A stretch of 64,000 bases of DNA from Iodidimonas nitroreducens (GCA_000710935.1 BAYV01000109.1:62001-126000); one strand, 5' to 3'. Positions 8,255-17,840 are shown, numbered from the stretch's first letter. Translations and numbers: made by a program. Notes: a model not told the origin generated them from the sequence alone.

Positions 8255-9073
8255 ATGACGACCACCGAAGTGCGGACCTTGCGAGAACTTCGGGGCACTT
8301 TGTCATTTCATCCCGGGGCGGCGCTCGCTCTGGTGGCTATCGTATTAAGCTGTTGTCTTGCCATTCCGATGCAAATGTTCGTGCTGCGCTTTCTGCCCTC
8401 GCGCTGGTGTTTTCTGCCGCGCAGCCTCAGCCATCTGATCAGCCGCCTGATCGGGGTGAAAACCGAAGTGCGCGGGCGTGAGGCCAAAGGCCCGCTTTTG
8501 CTCGTGTCCAATCATATTTCATGGCTGGATATTCCGATCATCGGCGGCCAGTGCCATGCCGCTTTCATTGCCAAAAGCGAGGTGGAAGGCTGGGGTGGCA
8601 TCAGCCTGATGGCCCGGCTTTATCGTTCGGTTTTTGTGGATCGCGGGCGGCCCCGTAGCAGCATGGATCAGCGCAATGAAATCAGCTCTCGATTGGCCTC
8701 GGGCGATAAGCTGATTTTGTTTGCCGAGGGCACATCAACCGATGGAACCAGCGTCAAGCCATTTAAATCCGCATTGTTTTCGGTGGCTCAGGATATTGAT
8801 GATCTCAATATTCAATGTGTGACCATCGCCTATACCACCATTAATGGGATGCCCATTTCGCGTTCCATGCGGCCTTTGATCGGGTGGTATGGCGATATGG
8901 AACTCACAAGCCATATCTGGCAGATTTTGCGTTTGGGGACAATCAGGGCGGTGATCCAGTTCCATCCGCCCATCAGATTAGACCCATCCCTCAGCCGCAA
9001 AGACCTGGCCCGGCTTTGTCATGAAACCGTCTCCAAAGGCTTGGCAGATGCCAATAGCGGGCGACTTGGCTGA
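8255..9073 (+). CDS. 1-acyl-sn-glycerol-3-phosphate acyltransferase (PlsC-like)
   Basis: A membrane-bound acyltransferase that makes phosphatidic acid from lysophosphatidic acid; an OlsA-type role in ornithine lipid synthesis is an alternative. The HX4D motif is NHISWLD (His87, Asp92) and the glycerophosphate-binding motif is FAEGTSTDG. Residues 22-45 form a membrane segment. In-frame coding sequence runs upstream to a CTG at 8192 placed 6 bases after GAGGA, so a 21-residue N-terminal extension is possible. The ATG at 8255 has only a GGGGG run before it. The fur-plsC-miaB order is common in alphaproteobacteria. Confidence 0.9.
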   Translation: MTTTEVRTLRELRGTLSFHPGAALALVAIVLSCCLAIPMQMFVLRFLPSRWCFLPRSLSHLISRLIGVKTEVRGREAKGPLLLVSNHISWLDIPIIGGQCHAAFIAKSEVEGWGGISLMARLYRSVFVDRGRPRSSMDQRNEISSRLASGDKLILFAEGTSTDGTSVKPFKSALFSVAQDIDDLNIQCVTIAYTTINGMPISRSMRPLIGWYGDMELTSHIWQILRLGTIRAVIQFHPPIRLDPSLSRKDLARLCHETVSKGLADANSGRLG

Positions 9074-9151
9074 TCCTCTTTTTTGGCTTGGGTCGTGGGG
9101 GATGGCGGCTTTTTCTTGCAATAGGGGGCGGTTTTCGTCCATAGGCGCATC

Positions 9152-10612
9152 ATGAATATTGAACAGAACATATCCCCGGCGTCTCCCCCTGATGCGGCAT
9201 CCCAATCAGGGGATGAAAGCCCGCGCACTGTCTATATCAAAACCTATGGCTGTCAGATGAATGTTTATGACAGCCAGCGCATGGCCGATGCTTTGGCATC
9301 CCGTCATTTCGTGCCGGTTGATCAGCCCGATGAGGCTGATCTGGTGATTTTGAACACCTGCCATATTCGCGAAAAGGCGGCGGAAAAGGTGTTTTCTGAA
9401 GTCGGCCGCTTGAAACGCTTGAAAATCGAGCGCACCCGGGCGGGCAAGGGCATGTATATCGCCATTGCCGGCTGTGTGGCGCAGGCCGAAGGCGCGGAGA
9501 TTATCCGCCGGGCACCGGCTGTGGATATGGTCTTTGGGCCGCAAACCTATCACCGCCTGCCGGATATGATCAGCCGTGCCGATGAACAAAGGGCGCGGGG
9601 CCAGACTGTGCGGGTGCTCGATACCGATTTCCCTGCCGAAGATAAATTCGATCATCTGCCGGGGAAAAGTGGGCATAAGGGCCCCACGGCTTTTCTCACC
9701 GTGCAGGAAGGCTGCGATAAATTCTGCACTTTTTGCGTGGTTCCCTATACCCGTGGGTCTGAAGTTTCGCGCCCGGTGCAGGCGATCATCGATGAAGCCC
9801 GGCGTTTGGTGGACGGTGGCGCGCGCGAAATCACGCTTTTGGGTCAGAATGTCAATGCCTATCATGGCTTGAAGGTGGATGGGCGCAGTGAAAGCCTGGC
9901 CGGGCTTTTAGCGGCCTTGAACGAGATTGATGGCCTTGCCCGCTTGCGCTATACTACCAGCCATCCTCGGGATATGAGTGATGATCTGATCGCTGCCCAT
10001 GCCAGCCTCGATGTTTTGATGCCGTATCTGCATCTGCCGGTGCAATCGGGTTCTGATCGTATTCTGAAAGCAATGAACCGCCAGCATCGGGCGGAAGATT
10101 ATCTGGCGATCATCGAAAAACTGCGGGCCGCCCGCCCCGATATTGCCTTATCAGGCGATTTCATCGTCGGATTCCCCGGTGAAACTGATGCGGATTTTGC
10201 CGCCACCCTCGATCTGGTGCGCCGGGTGTCTTATGCGCAGGCCTATAGCTTTAAATACAGCCCCCGCCCCGGCACACCGGCCAGCATCATCGAAGATCAG
10301 GTGGATGAAGAGGTGAAAATCGAAAGGCTGGCCGCCTTGCAGGCCCTGCTCAATGAACAGCAGCTTGCTTTCAATCAAAAATCCGTGGGCCAGACAATGG
10401 CGGTTCTGCTCGAACGCCCGGGCAAAATGCCGGGCCAGTTGCTGGGTCGCAGCCCTTATAATCAATCTGTACATGTGGATCTGCATGCCTTGGGGGCAAA
10501 TGGCCCTCTGGACGAACAGGCATCACAGTCATACAGTGATCATATTGGTCGGCTTATGATGGTTGACATTCAATCCGCCGGACCCAACAGCCTGCGCGGC
10601 AGGCAGATCTGA
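9152..10612 (+). CDS. miaB: tRNA-2-methylthio-N6-dimethylallyladenosine synthase
   Basis: MiaB adds a methylthio group to i6A37 in tRNAs reading UNN codons. The 486-residue protein has the N-terminal UPF0004 domain ([15 protein letters not shown], with cysteines for the auxiliary cluster). The radical-SAM motif CDKFCTFC follows (Cys188, 192 and 195), then LGQNVNAY and the C-terminal TRAM domain. About 25 residues precede the first domain. Length and motifs are complete. The next gene, phoH, begins 28 bases downstream. Confidence 0.96.
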   Translation: MNIEQNISPASPPDAASQSGDESPRTVYIKTYGCQMNVYDSQRMADALASRHFVPVDQPDEADLVILNTCHIREKAAEKVFSEVGRLKRLKIERTRAGKGMYIAIAGCVAQAEGAEIIRRAPAVDMVFGPQTYHRLPDMISRADEQRARGQTVRVLDTDFPAEDKFDHLPGKSGHKGPTAFLTVQEGCDKFCTFCVVPYTRGSEVSRPVQAIIDEARRLVDGGAREITLLGQNVNAYHGLKVDGRSESLAGLLAALNEIDGLARLRYTTSHPRDMSDDLIAAHASLDVLMPYLHLPVQSGSDRILKAMNRQHRAEDYLAIIEKLRAARPDIALSGDFIVGFPGETDADFAATLDLVRRVSYAQAYSFKYSPRPGTPASIIEDQVDEEVKIERLAALQALLNEQQLAFNQKSVGQTMAVLLERPGKMPGQLLGRSPYNQSVHVDLHALGANGPLDEQASQSYSDHIGRLMMVDIQSAGPNSLRGRQI

Positions 10613-10640
10613 AGCCGGCAGAAAAAGGCATGGAGGTCGA

Positions 10641-11759
10641 TTGAGCAGTCTGACAGAGGTGCAAAAAGTTCAGATCCGCAAAAACCGGATGCAGCAGGAA
10701 CAGGCCCGCGCCCATGCGCCCGGCCAGGATGATGCGGCCCGGGTGATATTGGATTTAGAGAATAACAGGCTGCTCGCCGCACTTTATGGGCCGCATGATC
10801 GGCATCTTGCCCGAATCGAGCAAACCCTTGATGTTGTTATCGTCAACCGTGGCAATCGGCTTTTGATCACGGGCGCTCCCGGCGCTTGCGAAATGGCCGC
10901 TCAGGTGCTGCAAGCGCTTTATCAGCGTTTGGAGCGGGGTGAAATCCTTGAACAGGGCGATCTTGATGGAACAGTGCGCATGATGGGCGGATCTCCCGGT
11001 CTTGTGGATGCGGGAGGCGGGCCAAAGGCGGCATCCCCGTCGCAAAAGCCCATGCCGGGCGGTGGGGCGGATGCGGGGGGCGGCGTGCGGATCAATACCC
11101 GCAATCGCATTATTCAGCCGCGTTCGCCCATGCAGGAACGCTATATGGCGGCCCTTCAATCCACCTTGATGACCTTTGGCATCGGCCCGGCGGGAACCGG
11201 GAAAACCTATCTGGCGGTGGCGATGGCGGTATCGCGGATGCTGTCTGGCGATGTGGAGCGGATCATTCTGTCGCGTCCGGCGGTTGAGGCGGGGGAAAAT
11301 CTGGGTTTTCTGCCCGGTGATCTGAAGGAAAAGGTCGATCCCTATCTGCGCCCGCTTTATGATGCCCTATATGATATGATGCCTGCCGATCAGGTGGAAA
11401 AACGCCTGTTATCAGGGCAGATCGAAGTGGCCCCCCTCGCCTATATGCGGGGCCGCACTTTGGCGAATGCCTGTGTGATTTTGGATGAGGCGCAAAATAC
11501 CACGCCGGTGCAGATGAAGATGTTCCTCACCCGTTTTGGGGAAAATTCCCATATGATGATCTGCGGCGATCCCAGTCAGGTCGATCTGCCCCCCCACACC
11601 CAAAGCGGATTGATGAGTGCCCTTGCTATTCTCGAAGATGTCGAAGGCATTGCCGTCATCCGCTTCACGGAAAAAGATGTGGTGCGCCATCCTCTGGTTG
11701 CCCGGATCGTTGCCGCCTATGAACGCCAAAGCGCCCAAGCGCCCAAAATCGGATCGTGA
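10641..11759 (+). CDS. phoH: PhoH family ATPase
   Basis: A 372-residue cytoplasmic P-loop ATPase related to the helicase superfamily 1 core. Its exact role is unsettled; conserved linkage to ybeY points to RNA metabolism. Walker A is GPAGTGKT (182-189). The family stretch LGFLPGDLKEKVDPYLRPLY and Walker B ILDEAQNTT follow. The N-terminal 110 residues hold a KH-like region (ITGAPGACEMAAQV). The open frame extends up to 10563, inside miaB, but the TTG at 10641 has GGAGG just upstream and gives the normal family length. Confidence 0.94.
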   Translation: MSSLTEVQKVQIRKNRMQQEQARAHAPGQDDAARVILDLENNRLLAALYGPHDRHLARIEQTLDVVIVNRGNRLLITGAPGACEMAAQVLQALYQRLERGEILEQGDLDGTVRMMGGSPGLVDAGGGPKAASPSQKPMPGGGADAGGGVRINTRNRIIQPRSPMQERYMAALQSTLMTFGIGPAGTGKTYLAVAMAVSRMLSGDVERIILSRPAVEAGENLGFLPGDLKEKVDPYLRPLYDALYDMMPADQVEKRLLSGQIEVAPLAYMRGRTLANACVILDEAQNTTPVQMKMFLTRFGENSHMMICGDPSQVDLPPHTQSGLMSALAILEDVEGIAVIRFTEKDVVRHPLVARIVAAYERQSAQAPKIGS

Positions 11760-11765
11760 TATTTG

Positions 11766-12464
11766 ATGCCTGATGACCCGTCCAGTCCCGCCGGCAGCGG
11801 CCCGGTCGTTGCCAAAGATAAAATCCTCCACACGATCATTGATGGGGCCCGGATCGATGTGGCCATCACCAGCGGTGATTGGTCAATAGATCGCCTGCCC
11901 ATAGCGGGGCAAGGCCCAGCCGATGGGGCCCCATCCCCTATAAGCTTATGCCATAAGGCGGCAAAAGCCGCGCTCAGGGGCGGGATCGCCGGTCGCCCCG
12001 ATCTGCACTCTTGTCTCGCATCCTTGGCCCCCGATCAGGCACGGGGGATGATGGTGGAATTGGCGGTGGAACTGGCTGATGATCAGCGGGTGGCCCGGCT
12101 CAATGCCGATTATCGCGGCAAAAGCGGCCCCACCAATGTTTTATCCTTTCCCGCTTTCGAGGCCGATGATCTGGCGGCCGCCTTTGCCGCCACGCCTCCG
12201 GGCATGCCCCTGATGCTGGGCGATCTGATTTTAGCGGATGGGGTGATGACGGCCGAGGCTTTGGCGCAGGGTAAAGATTTTAGCGATCATCTCAGCCATC
12301 TTGTGGTGCATGGGGTGCTGCATTGTTTGGGCTATGACCATCAAGAAGATGATGAGGCGAGCATCATGGAAGCCCTGGAGCGCCGGATTCTGGCGGATTT
12401 GGGGATTGCCGATCCCTATGCCGATACTGGCCCCCATGACGATAAAGGGAGAGCGGGCCAATGA
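11766..12464 (+). CDS. ybeY: Endoribonuclease / rRNA maturation factor YbeY
   Basis: YbeY is a metal-dependent single-strand endoribonuclease required for 3' maturation of 16S rRNA and for ribosome quality control. The zinc motif HGVLHCLGYDH (His182, His186, His192) and the earlier RLNADYRGKSGPTNVLSFP are diagnostic. At 232 residues it is longer than the usual 150-170 because of a roughly 30-residue N-terminal extension and inserted loops. The ATG at 11766 is preferred over the TTG directly before it. It overlaps corC by ATGA, in the conserved phoH-ybeY-corC-lnt order. Confidence 0.95.
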   Translation: MPDDPSSPAGSGPVVAKDKILHTIIDGARIDVAITSGDWSIDRLPIAGQGPADGAPSPISLCHKAAKAALRGGIAGRPDLHSCLASLAPDQARGMMVELAVELADDQRVARLNADYRGKSGPTNVLSFPAFEADDLAAAFAATPPGMPLMLGDLILADGVMTAEALAQGKDFSDHLSHLVVHGVLHCLGYDHQEDDEASIMEALERRILADLGIADPYADTGPHDDKGRAGQ

Positions 12465-13330
12465 GCACGATGCTGGCCATTTTTCGCAAATTGGGTTTGG
12501 GGCGAAATGATACCGGCCTGCGCGAAACCCTTGAAGGCATTTTGGAAGATCATCGTGATGAACTGGGGGCGTTGTCTTTGGGCGCCGATGAAATCAGGAT
12601 GCTGTTCAATATTCTCAAGAATGGCGATCTGCGCATCCGCGATATCATGGTGCCCCGGGTGGATGTGGTGGCGGTTGATATCGAGGAATCTTTCGATCAG
12701 ATTTTGAAGCTGTTTGCCGAGGCTGCCCATTCCCGCCTGCCCCTTTATCGGGGATCATTGGATGATATCATCGGGATGGTGCATGTCAAAGATGCCCTTA
12801 GCCTGCTTCATGGCAAGGAAGCCGGGCAATCCGATCAGCCGGCCCGGGTCTCCGATATCCAGCGCCCGGTTTTATTTGTGGCCCCATCCATGCGGGCCAT
12901 GGATTTGCTGGCAAAGATGCGGTCGAGCCGGATTCATATGGCGGTGATCGTTGATGAATATGGCGGCACCGATGGCCTTGTCACCATCGAAGATCTGGTG
13001 GAACAGATCGTGGGTGATATCGAAGATGAGCATGATACCGAAGAGCCGGTTCTGATCCGGCCTTTGGGGGAAGGCAAATTCGATGCCGATGCGCGCTTGT
13101 CCTTGGAGGACCTGGAAAAAACCATCGATATCGATCTCACCGATGAACGCTGGGAAGATGTGGATACGGTGGGGGGTCTGGTCTTTTCCCTGGCGGGGCG
13201 GGTGCCGCAGATCGGCGAGCGGATCAAGCATGAATCCGGCGTTCGTTTTGAAGTGGTGGATGCCGAACCCCGGCGGATTTTGAAGCTGCGGATCTTCACC
13301 CCCAAAAACGCACTCTCGCGCCATGCATGA
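12461..13330 (+). CDS. corC: CorC/HlyC-family CBS-domain protein
   Basis: A 289-residue cytoplasmic protein with two CBS domains (about 60-185, including RDIMVPRVDVVAVD and IVDEYGGTDGLVTIEDLVEQIVG shortened at both ends) and a C-terminal CorC_HlyC domain (about 200-285). Members bind adenosine nucleotides and are tied to magnesium and cobalt efflux; old annotations say hemolysin. There are no membrane segments, as for CorC of gammaproteobacteria. Start and stop both overlap neighbours (ATGA with ybeY; 8 bases with lnt), so the four-gene run is one translational unit. Confidence 0.92.
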   Translation: MSTMLAIFRKLGLGRNDTGLRETLEGILEDHRDELGALSLGADEIRMLFNILKNGDLRIRDIMVPRVDVVAVDIEESFDQILKLFAEAAHSRLPLYRGSLDDIIGMVHVKDALSLLHGKEAGQSDQPARVSDIQRPVLFVAPSMRAMDLLAKMRSSRIHMAVIVDEYGGTDGLVTIEDLVEQIVGDIEDEHDTEEPVLIRPLGEGKFDADARLSLEDLEKTIDIDLTDERWEDVDTVGGLVFSLAGRVPQIGERIKHESGVRFEVVDAEPRRILKLRIFTPKNALSRHA

Positions 13331-14978
13331 TCAGCTTATGGCGCGGGTTGATCCGGGGCCTGCCGGGAGCCGATTTGCCCATATTGGGTCGTTGCTGCAC
13401 CGGGCTTTTTTGAAGCGGCGTATGGGGCGATGGGCCGTTTTGTTTTTATTGGGGGCGATCAGCAGTTTTGCTTTTGCCCCCTTTTATATTCTGCCCGTTT
13501 TATGGATCAGTTTTCCCCTGTTTTTGCTGATTGTGATGGGGGCGGATCGGGGGCGTGGCGCCTTTATCGATGGCTGGTTTTTTGGCTTTGGCGCCTTTGC
13601 CATTGGCCTGCGGTGGATCGTTCAAAGCTTTGCCAATCAGCCATCGGTGCCTGATGCGATGGGGCCCCCGGCGGTTTTGCTTTTGGCGGCGTTTTTGGCC
13701 CTTTATCCGGCCTTGGCGGCCGCGCTCAGTTGGCGGTTTGCCCCTAAAGGCCCGCTGGGTCTGGTGTTTTTTGCCATCATTTTTATCCTGATGGAATGGC
13801 TGCGGGGGCATCTTTTCACCGGTTTTCCATGGAATCCGATCTCGGCCATCTGGACCGTCTGGACCCCGATGATGCAGCCTTTGGCGCTGATCGGCCCTTA
13901 TGGCCTTGGTATTTTAACAATGATGCTGATTTTGGCCCCCTTGGGGTTCAGCCCGCGCTTTCGGGGCAGCAGGCTGTGGCTTTATCCGGCTTTGATGCTG
14001 GTTTTGCTGATCATCTGGGGCGGCTATGGGATGTGGCGGCTGGATCAGCATCCCACCAAACGCGATGGCACCATCACAGTGCGGCTGGTGCAGGCCAATA
14101 TTCCCCAAAAGCAGAAATGGGATCGGGCTTTGCGGCGGTCGCATTTCGCCGATTATCTGGCCTTGAGCGATGGCCTGCCCCCCCCCGAAGGGCGGCTTTT
14201 GGTGGTCTGGCCGGAAACCGCGATCACCGATCCTTTTTTTGATCGATCCCCCGGAGGCCGGGCGCTGGTGGCGCGGATGCTGCCCGATGATGGGATTTTG
14301 CTCGCCGGATCGCTGCGTGTGGAAACAAGCCCCGATGCCGGGCAAAACGCCTATAATTCCTTATTCGCCTTTGATTCCAAGGGCGGTCTGCCGGGCGTTT
14401 ATGATAAGCATCATCTGGTGCCTTTTGGTGAATATCTCCCAGCGCGGGGGCTATTATCGGCGCTGGGTCTGGAGAAAATCGCAGGGGGGATGTTTGATAT
14501 ATCCAAAGGCCCTGGGCCGCAAACCCTAAGCATCGAAGGCCTGCCGCTGATCAGCCCGCTGATCTGTTATGAGGTTATTTTCCCCGGTGCGGTGCGCCCC
14601 CGGGGGGGCGAGGCCGGCTTGCTGGTGAATATCACCAATGATGCGTGGTTTGGGATGAGCTCTGGCCCGCATCAGCATTTTGCCCAAAGCCGGATGCGGG
14701 CGGTGGAGCAGGGATTGCCTTTGCTGCGTTCGGCGGGTACCGGGATCAGCGCCGTGGTCGATCCATTGGGCCGGGTTCTGAGCGAGATCAGGCTGGGCCA
14801 GAGAGGGGTGACCGATAGCGCCCTTCCCCTCAAGCTGGATGGTAAAACAACCTATGCGCGGATCGGTGATTGGCCCTTGTGGATCAGCCTGATCGGAGTG
14901 GTTCTTCTTTTGATGATCCGTAAAAATACACGTTTTACGGGCTTTTATTACTTGAAATTCAAGCCGAATGTACCTTGA
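13323..14978 (+). CDS. lnt: Apolipoprotein N-acyltransferase
   Basis: Lnt adds the third acyl chain to the N-terminal cysteine of lipoproteins in the inner membrane. About eight N-terminal membrane segments (45-240) precede the carbon-nitrogen hydrolase domain. Its catalytic triad is visible as Glu298 (WPETAI), Lys362 (YDKHHLVPFGEYLP) and Cys415 (ICYEVIFP). The 551-residue length is normal. The first ATG overlaps the end of corC; a second ATG at 13338 is possible. Substrates would include the lipoproteins encoded at 31.5, 32.3, 50.6 and 61.1 kb. Confidence 0.95.
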   Translation: MHDQLMARVDPGPAGSRFAHIGSLLHRAFLKRRMGRWAVLFLLGAISSFAFAPFYILPVLWISFPLFLLIVMGADRGRGAFIDGWFFGFGAFAIGLRWIVQSFANQPSVPDAMGPPAVLLLAAFLALYPALAAALSWRFAPKGPLGLVFFAIIFILMEWLRGHLFTGFPWNPISAIWTVWTPMMQPLALIGPYGLGILTMMLILAPLGFSPRFRGSRLWLYPALMLVLLIIWGGYGMWRLDQHPTKRDGTITVRLVQANIPQKQKWDRALRRSHFADYLALSDGLPPPEGRLLVVWPETAITDPFFDRSPGGRALVARMLPDDGILLAGSLRVETSPDAGQNAYNSLFAFDSKGGLPGVYDKHHLVPFGEYLPARGLLSALGLEKIAGGMFDISKGPGPQTLSIEGLPLISPLICYEVIFPGAVRPRGGEAGLLVNITNDAWFGMSSGPHQHFAQSRMRAVEQGLPLLRSAGTGISAVVDPLGRVLSEIRLGQRGVTDSALPLKLDGKTTYARIGDWPLWISLIGVVLLLMIRKNTRFTGFYYLKFKPNVP

Positions 14979-14998
14979 CCGCCATTCTGCACTCACGC

Positions 14999-15020
14999 TA
15001 AACACAAGAGTACGTGTTAA
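14999..15020. promoter_or_regulatory. Imperfect inverted repeat upstream of the XRE regulator gene
   Basis: TAAACAC (14999-15005) and GTGTTAA (15014-15020) form a 6-of-7 inverted repeat with an 8-base spacer. It ends 12 bases before the candidate -35 box of the regulator gene. The position suits an operator, perhaps for the XRE protein itself, but this is inference. Confidence 0.35.
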
Positions 15021-15032
15021 TGGCCTGTTTTC

Positions 15033-15061
15033 TTGATACGATATTAGGGTTGTGTTTTACT
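15033..15061 (+). promoter_or_regulatory. Candidate sigma-70 promoter of the XRE regulator gene
   Basis: TTGATA (15033-15038), 17 bases, then TTTACT (15056-15061). The promoter would give a leader of about 60 bases before the GTG start. Confidence 0.45.
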
Positions 15062-15128
15062 CTGTTCTGCGTTTAAAGACAAATTCCGTCTTCGCATTCT
15101 ATTTGACATAATAACAAGGATTCCCCCT

Positions 15129-15533
15129 GTGGCAGCAAACCCTGATCCCATTGATGTTCATGTTGGTTCGCGCGTGCGCCTTCGCCGAACATTGCTTGGC
15201 ATGAGCCAGGAAAAGCTTGGTGATGCTCTGGGCCTGACCTTTCAGCAGATCCAGAAATATGAACGCGGCGCCAATCGGATCGGGTCGAGCCGGCTTTTCA
15301 AGCTCTCGCAGATCCTTGATGTGCCCGTTTCTTTCTTTTTCGATGATATGCCCGATGATGTGCAAAAAGCCAATCGCGGCCTTTCGGATACGCCCAGCGA
15401 ACCTTTCGAGGCGGATCAGCTCTCCAAGCGCGAAACATTGGAACTGGTCAGGGCCTATTATAAAATTACTCAGCCCAAAATCCGCAAACATATGTTTGAA
15501 TTGATCAAATCCATCGCCCATAGCGAGAACTGA
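15129..15533 (+). CDS. XRE-family helix-turn-helix regulator
   Basis: A 134-residue repressor-type protein. The helix-turn-helix covers about residues 12-66 (VRLRRTLLGMSQEKLGDALG, then TFQQIQKYERGANRI). The C-terminal part contains LSKRETLELVRAYYKI. This is the small regulator found between lnt and metK in many alphaproteobacteria, and control of the S-adenosylmethionine cycle has been suggested from that position. The start is GTG; no strong ribosome site is seen apart from AAGGA 10 bases upstream. Confidence 0.9.
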   Translation: MAANPDPIDVHVGSRVRLRRTLLGMSQEKLGDALGLTFQQIQKYERGANRIGSSRLFKLSQILDVPVSFFFDDMPDDVQKANRGLSDTPSEPFEADQLSKRETLELVRAYYKITQPKIRKHMFELIKSIAHSEN

Positions 15534-15569
15534 TCGGTTCTTTATTTGCTTCCTTAATGTTTATAGAAC

Positions 15570-15595
15570 AACCGCCCAAGGCATTTGGGTTGGTT
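15570..15595. other. Hairpin in the metK upstream region
   Basis: CCCAA (15575-15579) pairs with TTGGG (15585-15589) around GGCAT, and AACC (15570-15573) can pair with GGTT (15592-15595). There is no T-run after it. It lies before the metK promoter, so it would belong to the 3' end of the XRE transcript. It matches no SAM riboswitch class I can recall. Confidence 0.4.
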
Positions 15596-15645
15596 GCCAT
15601 TGGCGTTGGTTCATCCGCTTTATCTGTTCAGATCGATATGGGGTT

Positions 15646-15671
15646 AAGCATATAAAGATTTCTTTATGCTT
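15646..15671. other. Hairpin touching the metK -35 box
   Basis: AAGCAT (15646-15651) and AAAG (15654-15657) pair with CTTT (15662-15665) and ATGCTT (15666-15671), leaving a two-base bulge. The right arm runs into the -35 box of the metK promoter. It may end the XRE transcript or serve as a protein-binding site. Confidence 0.4.
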
Positions 15672-15698
15672 GTTCCCGTGCGGTGGCTTCGTTATAGA
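15670..15698 (+). promoter_or_regulatory. Candidate sigma-70 promoter of metK
   Basis: TTGTTC (15670-15675), 17 bases, TATAGA (15693-15698). Transcription would start near 15705, giving a leader of about 38 bases that is too short to hold a riboswitch. Confidence 0.55.
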
Positions 15699-15742
15699 TT
15701 TGAAGATCTTTGACGGGCCAAATTTGGCGATTGGAGGAACAG

Positions 15743-16924
15743 GTGGCGCAAAGCAATTATCTCTTTACCAGCGAATCCGTGTCTGAAGGGCATCCCGATA
15801 AAGTATCGGATCGCATTTCTGACAGCATTCTCGATCTTTATCTGGCTGCCGATCCCAATGCGCGCGTGGCGGCAGAAACACTGGTCACCACCAATCGCAT
15901 CATTTTGGCTGGCGAGGTGCGCGGCCCCTCTTCCATTGGTCCCAAAGATCTGGAGCGGGTAGCCCGGGATGCGGTTCGCCAGATCGGCTATGAGCAGGAT
16001 GGCTTTCACTGGGAAAAGGCTAAGCTCGAATGCCTGATCCATGAACAATCGACCGATATCGCCATGGGTGTGGATGCCAATGAGGCGGCCAGCAAAGAAG
16101 AAGGCGCGGGCGATCAGGGGATCATGTTTGGCTATGCCTGCCGGGAAACCGATGCCTTGATGCCTGCCCCCATTCAATTTGCCCATCGCATTTTGAAAAA
16201 GCTCGCCGATGTGCGTCATTCGGGCGAAGCGTCGCTTTTGGAGCCCGATTCCAAAAGTCAGGTGACCTTGAAATATGAAAATGGCCAGCCGGTGGCCACT
16301 ACATCCATCGTGGTGTCTACCCAGCATCGTGAAGAGATCAGCCAGCCCGATCTGCGCGAACTGGTGCGCGGCTATGTGGAGCAGGTTTTGCCCGAAGGCT
16401 GGATGTGCCCTGATGATGCTTTTTATGTGAATCCCACCGGTAAATTCGTGATTGGCGGCCCGGATGGTGATGCGGGGCTGACCGGGCGCAAGATCATTGT
16501 TGATACCTATGGCGGGGCGGCCCCCCATGGCGGCGGGGCTTTTTCTGGAAAAGACCCCTCGAAAGTGGATCGCTCGGCAGCCTATGCCGCGCGCTATCTG
16601 GCCAAAAATGTGGTGGCTGCCGGTTTGGCGGATAAATGCACCATCCAGCTTGCCTATGCCATTGGCATTTCTCATCCGCTGGCGGTTTATACCGATTTTC
16701 ATGGTACCGGTGTAGTTGCCGAAGATCAGGTCTCGAAACTGCTGCGTGAATTGATGAGCCTGTCGCCCCGCGGGATTCGCGAGCATCTCTCCCTCAATCG
16801 TCCGATTTATGCGCGCACTGCGGCTTATGGCCATTTTGGCCGGGAGCCAGAGGCGGATGGCGGCTTTTCCTGGGAGAAAACCGATCTTGCTGATCCTTTG
16901 AAACGGGCCTTTGGCGCGCGATAA
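15743..16924 (+). CDS. metK: S-adenosylmethionine synthase
   Basis: MetK makes S-adenosylmethionine from methionine and ATP as a cytoplasmic tetramer. The motifs [24 protein letters not shown] and the P-loop-like [18 protein letters not shown] are complete in 393 residues. The open frame begins at 15710, but the GTG at 15743 has GGAGG five bases upstream and starts the protein at the family's usual place ([16 protein letters not shown]). The product feeds the methyltransferases TrmB and RsmI and the radical-SAM enzymes encoded in this window. Confidence 0.97.
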   Translation: MAQSNYLFTSESVSEGHPDKVSDRISDSILDLYLAADPNARVAAETLVTTNRIILAGEVRGPSSIGPKDLERVARDAVRQIGYEQDGFHWEKAKLECLIHEQSTDIAMGVDANEAASKEEGAGDQGIMFGYACRETDALMPAPIQFAHRILKKLADVRHSGEASLLEPDSKSQVTLKYENGQPVATTSIVVSTQHREEISQPDLRELVRGYVEQVLPEGWMCPDDAFYVNPTGKFVIGGPDGDAGLTGRKIIVDTYGGAAPHGGGAFSGKDPSKVDRSAAYAARYLAKNVVAAGLADKCTIQLAYAIGISHPLAVYTDFHGTGVVAEDQVSKLLRELMSLSPRGIREHLSLNRPIYARTAAYGHFGREPEADGGFSWEKTDLADPLKRAFGAR

Positions 16925-16989
16925 AGCGGCAGCGCTCTTTAAACCAAAGGGCTCATTAGCGAAGATGTGCGGCGAGGGTGCGTGGGGAT

Positions 16990-17745
16990 ATGATCAGCGA
17001 AGAGCGGCGGGCCCGGCTGAATGAGCGGCAATTTTTTGGACGCCGCAAAGGCCCGGCCCTCAGCCCCCGGCAACAGGATGTGATGGTTCGGGGCTATGCC
17101 CGCTATGGCATTGATCTGCCCGAAAAATCATCTGCTGCTTCGGCATCCGGGGCATCTGGTCCCGGCGATCAGGGGGCTGTGGCTCTTGATCTTTCCGCCC
17201 TGTTTCCGGCCGGGATCAAAAGCTTCGGGCTGGAAATCGGCTTTGGCAAGGGCGAGCATCTGGCCCATCAGGCGCGCACCCGGCCCGTAATGGGGTTTAT
17301 CGGCTGCGAGCCTTTTTTGAATGGCATGGCCGCATGCCTTGATGTGCTTTTGCGCGAGAATATCACCAATGTTCGGGTGTATATGGATGATGCGCGGGCG
17401 ATGATCGATGCCCTGCCCGATGCCGGATTGGATATCGTTTATCTGCTGCATCCCGATCCATGGCATAAAAAGCGCCATGCCAAACGGCGCTTTGTAAACC
17501 CCGACAATCTCGATGCTCTGGCCCGGGTATTAAAGCCGGGCGGGGAATTGCGGATCGTTACCGATGATCCGGTTTATCGCCAATGGACCGCCATCCGCAT
17601 GACAGAACGGACGGATTTTCACTGGATGGCGGAAAAGCCCGCCGATTGGCGCACGCCGCCCGCCGATTGGATCGACACCCGCTATGCCCTGAAGGCCGGA
17701 CGCGAAGGCCGGCTTGATTGTTTTTTCCGCTATCAAAAGCTTTGA
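16990..17745 (+). CDS. trmB: tRNA (guanine-N7-)-methyltransferase
   Basis: TrmB methylates N7 of G46 in the variable loop of tRNAs using S-adenosylmethionine. The SAM-binding loop is LEIGFGKGEHL, followed by GCEPFLNG, the catalytic-region motif LLHPDPWHKKRHAKRRF and IVTDDPVYRQW. An insertion of about 20 low-complexity residues (SSAASASGASGPGDQ) lies near residue 50. The ATG at 16990 is chosen; a GTG at 16978 is an alternative. It follows metK by 65 bases, the normal alphaproteobacterial order. Confidence 0.95.
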   Translation: MISEERRARLNERQFFGRRKGPALSPRQQDVMVRGYARYGIDLPEKSSAASASGASGPGDQGAVALDLSALFPAGIKSFGLEIGFGKGEHLAHQARTRPVMGFIGCEPFLNGMAACLDVLLRENITNVRVYMDDARAMIDALPDAGLDIVYLLHPDPWHKKRHAKRRFVNPDNLDALARVLKPGGELRIVTDDPVYRQWTAIRMTERTDFHWMAEKPADWRTPPADWIDTRYALKAGREGRLDCFFRYQKL

Positions 17746-17773
17746 TGGGGCGATAACGGGTTCTTGTGTGGGC

Positions 17774-17801
17774 TTGTGCGATGGGCTGCTCTGTGTATAT
17801 A
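17774..17801 (+). promoter_or_regulatory. Candidate promoter of the rimP-nusA-infB operon
   Basis: TTGTGC (17774-17779) and TATATA (17796-17801) are 16 bases apart; TATATA also reads at 17798-17803 with 18-base spacing. It lies upstream of the terminator-like hairpin at 17841, so transcripts would have to pass that hairpin to reach rimP. Confidence 0.45.
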
Positions 17802-17840
17802 TAGCCCTGCTCTCCCAAACATGCGGGATCAATGTTGAGG

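Noticed and set aside
15534-15742. SAM riboswitch before metK
   Set aside because: The two hairpins do not fit the SAM-II or SAM/SAH patterns I know, and the likely promoter leaves only about 38 bases of leader.
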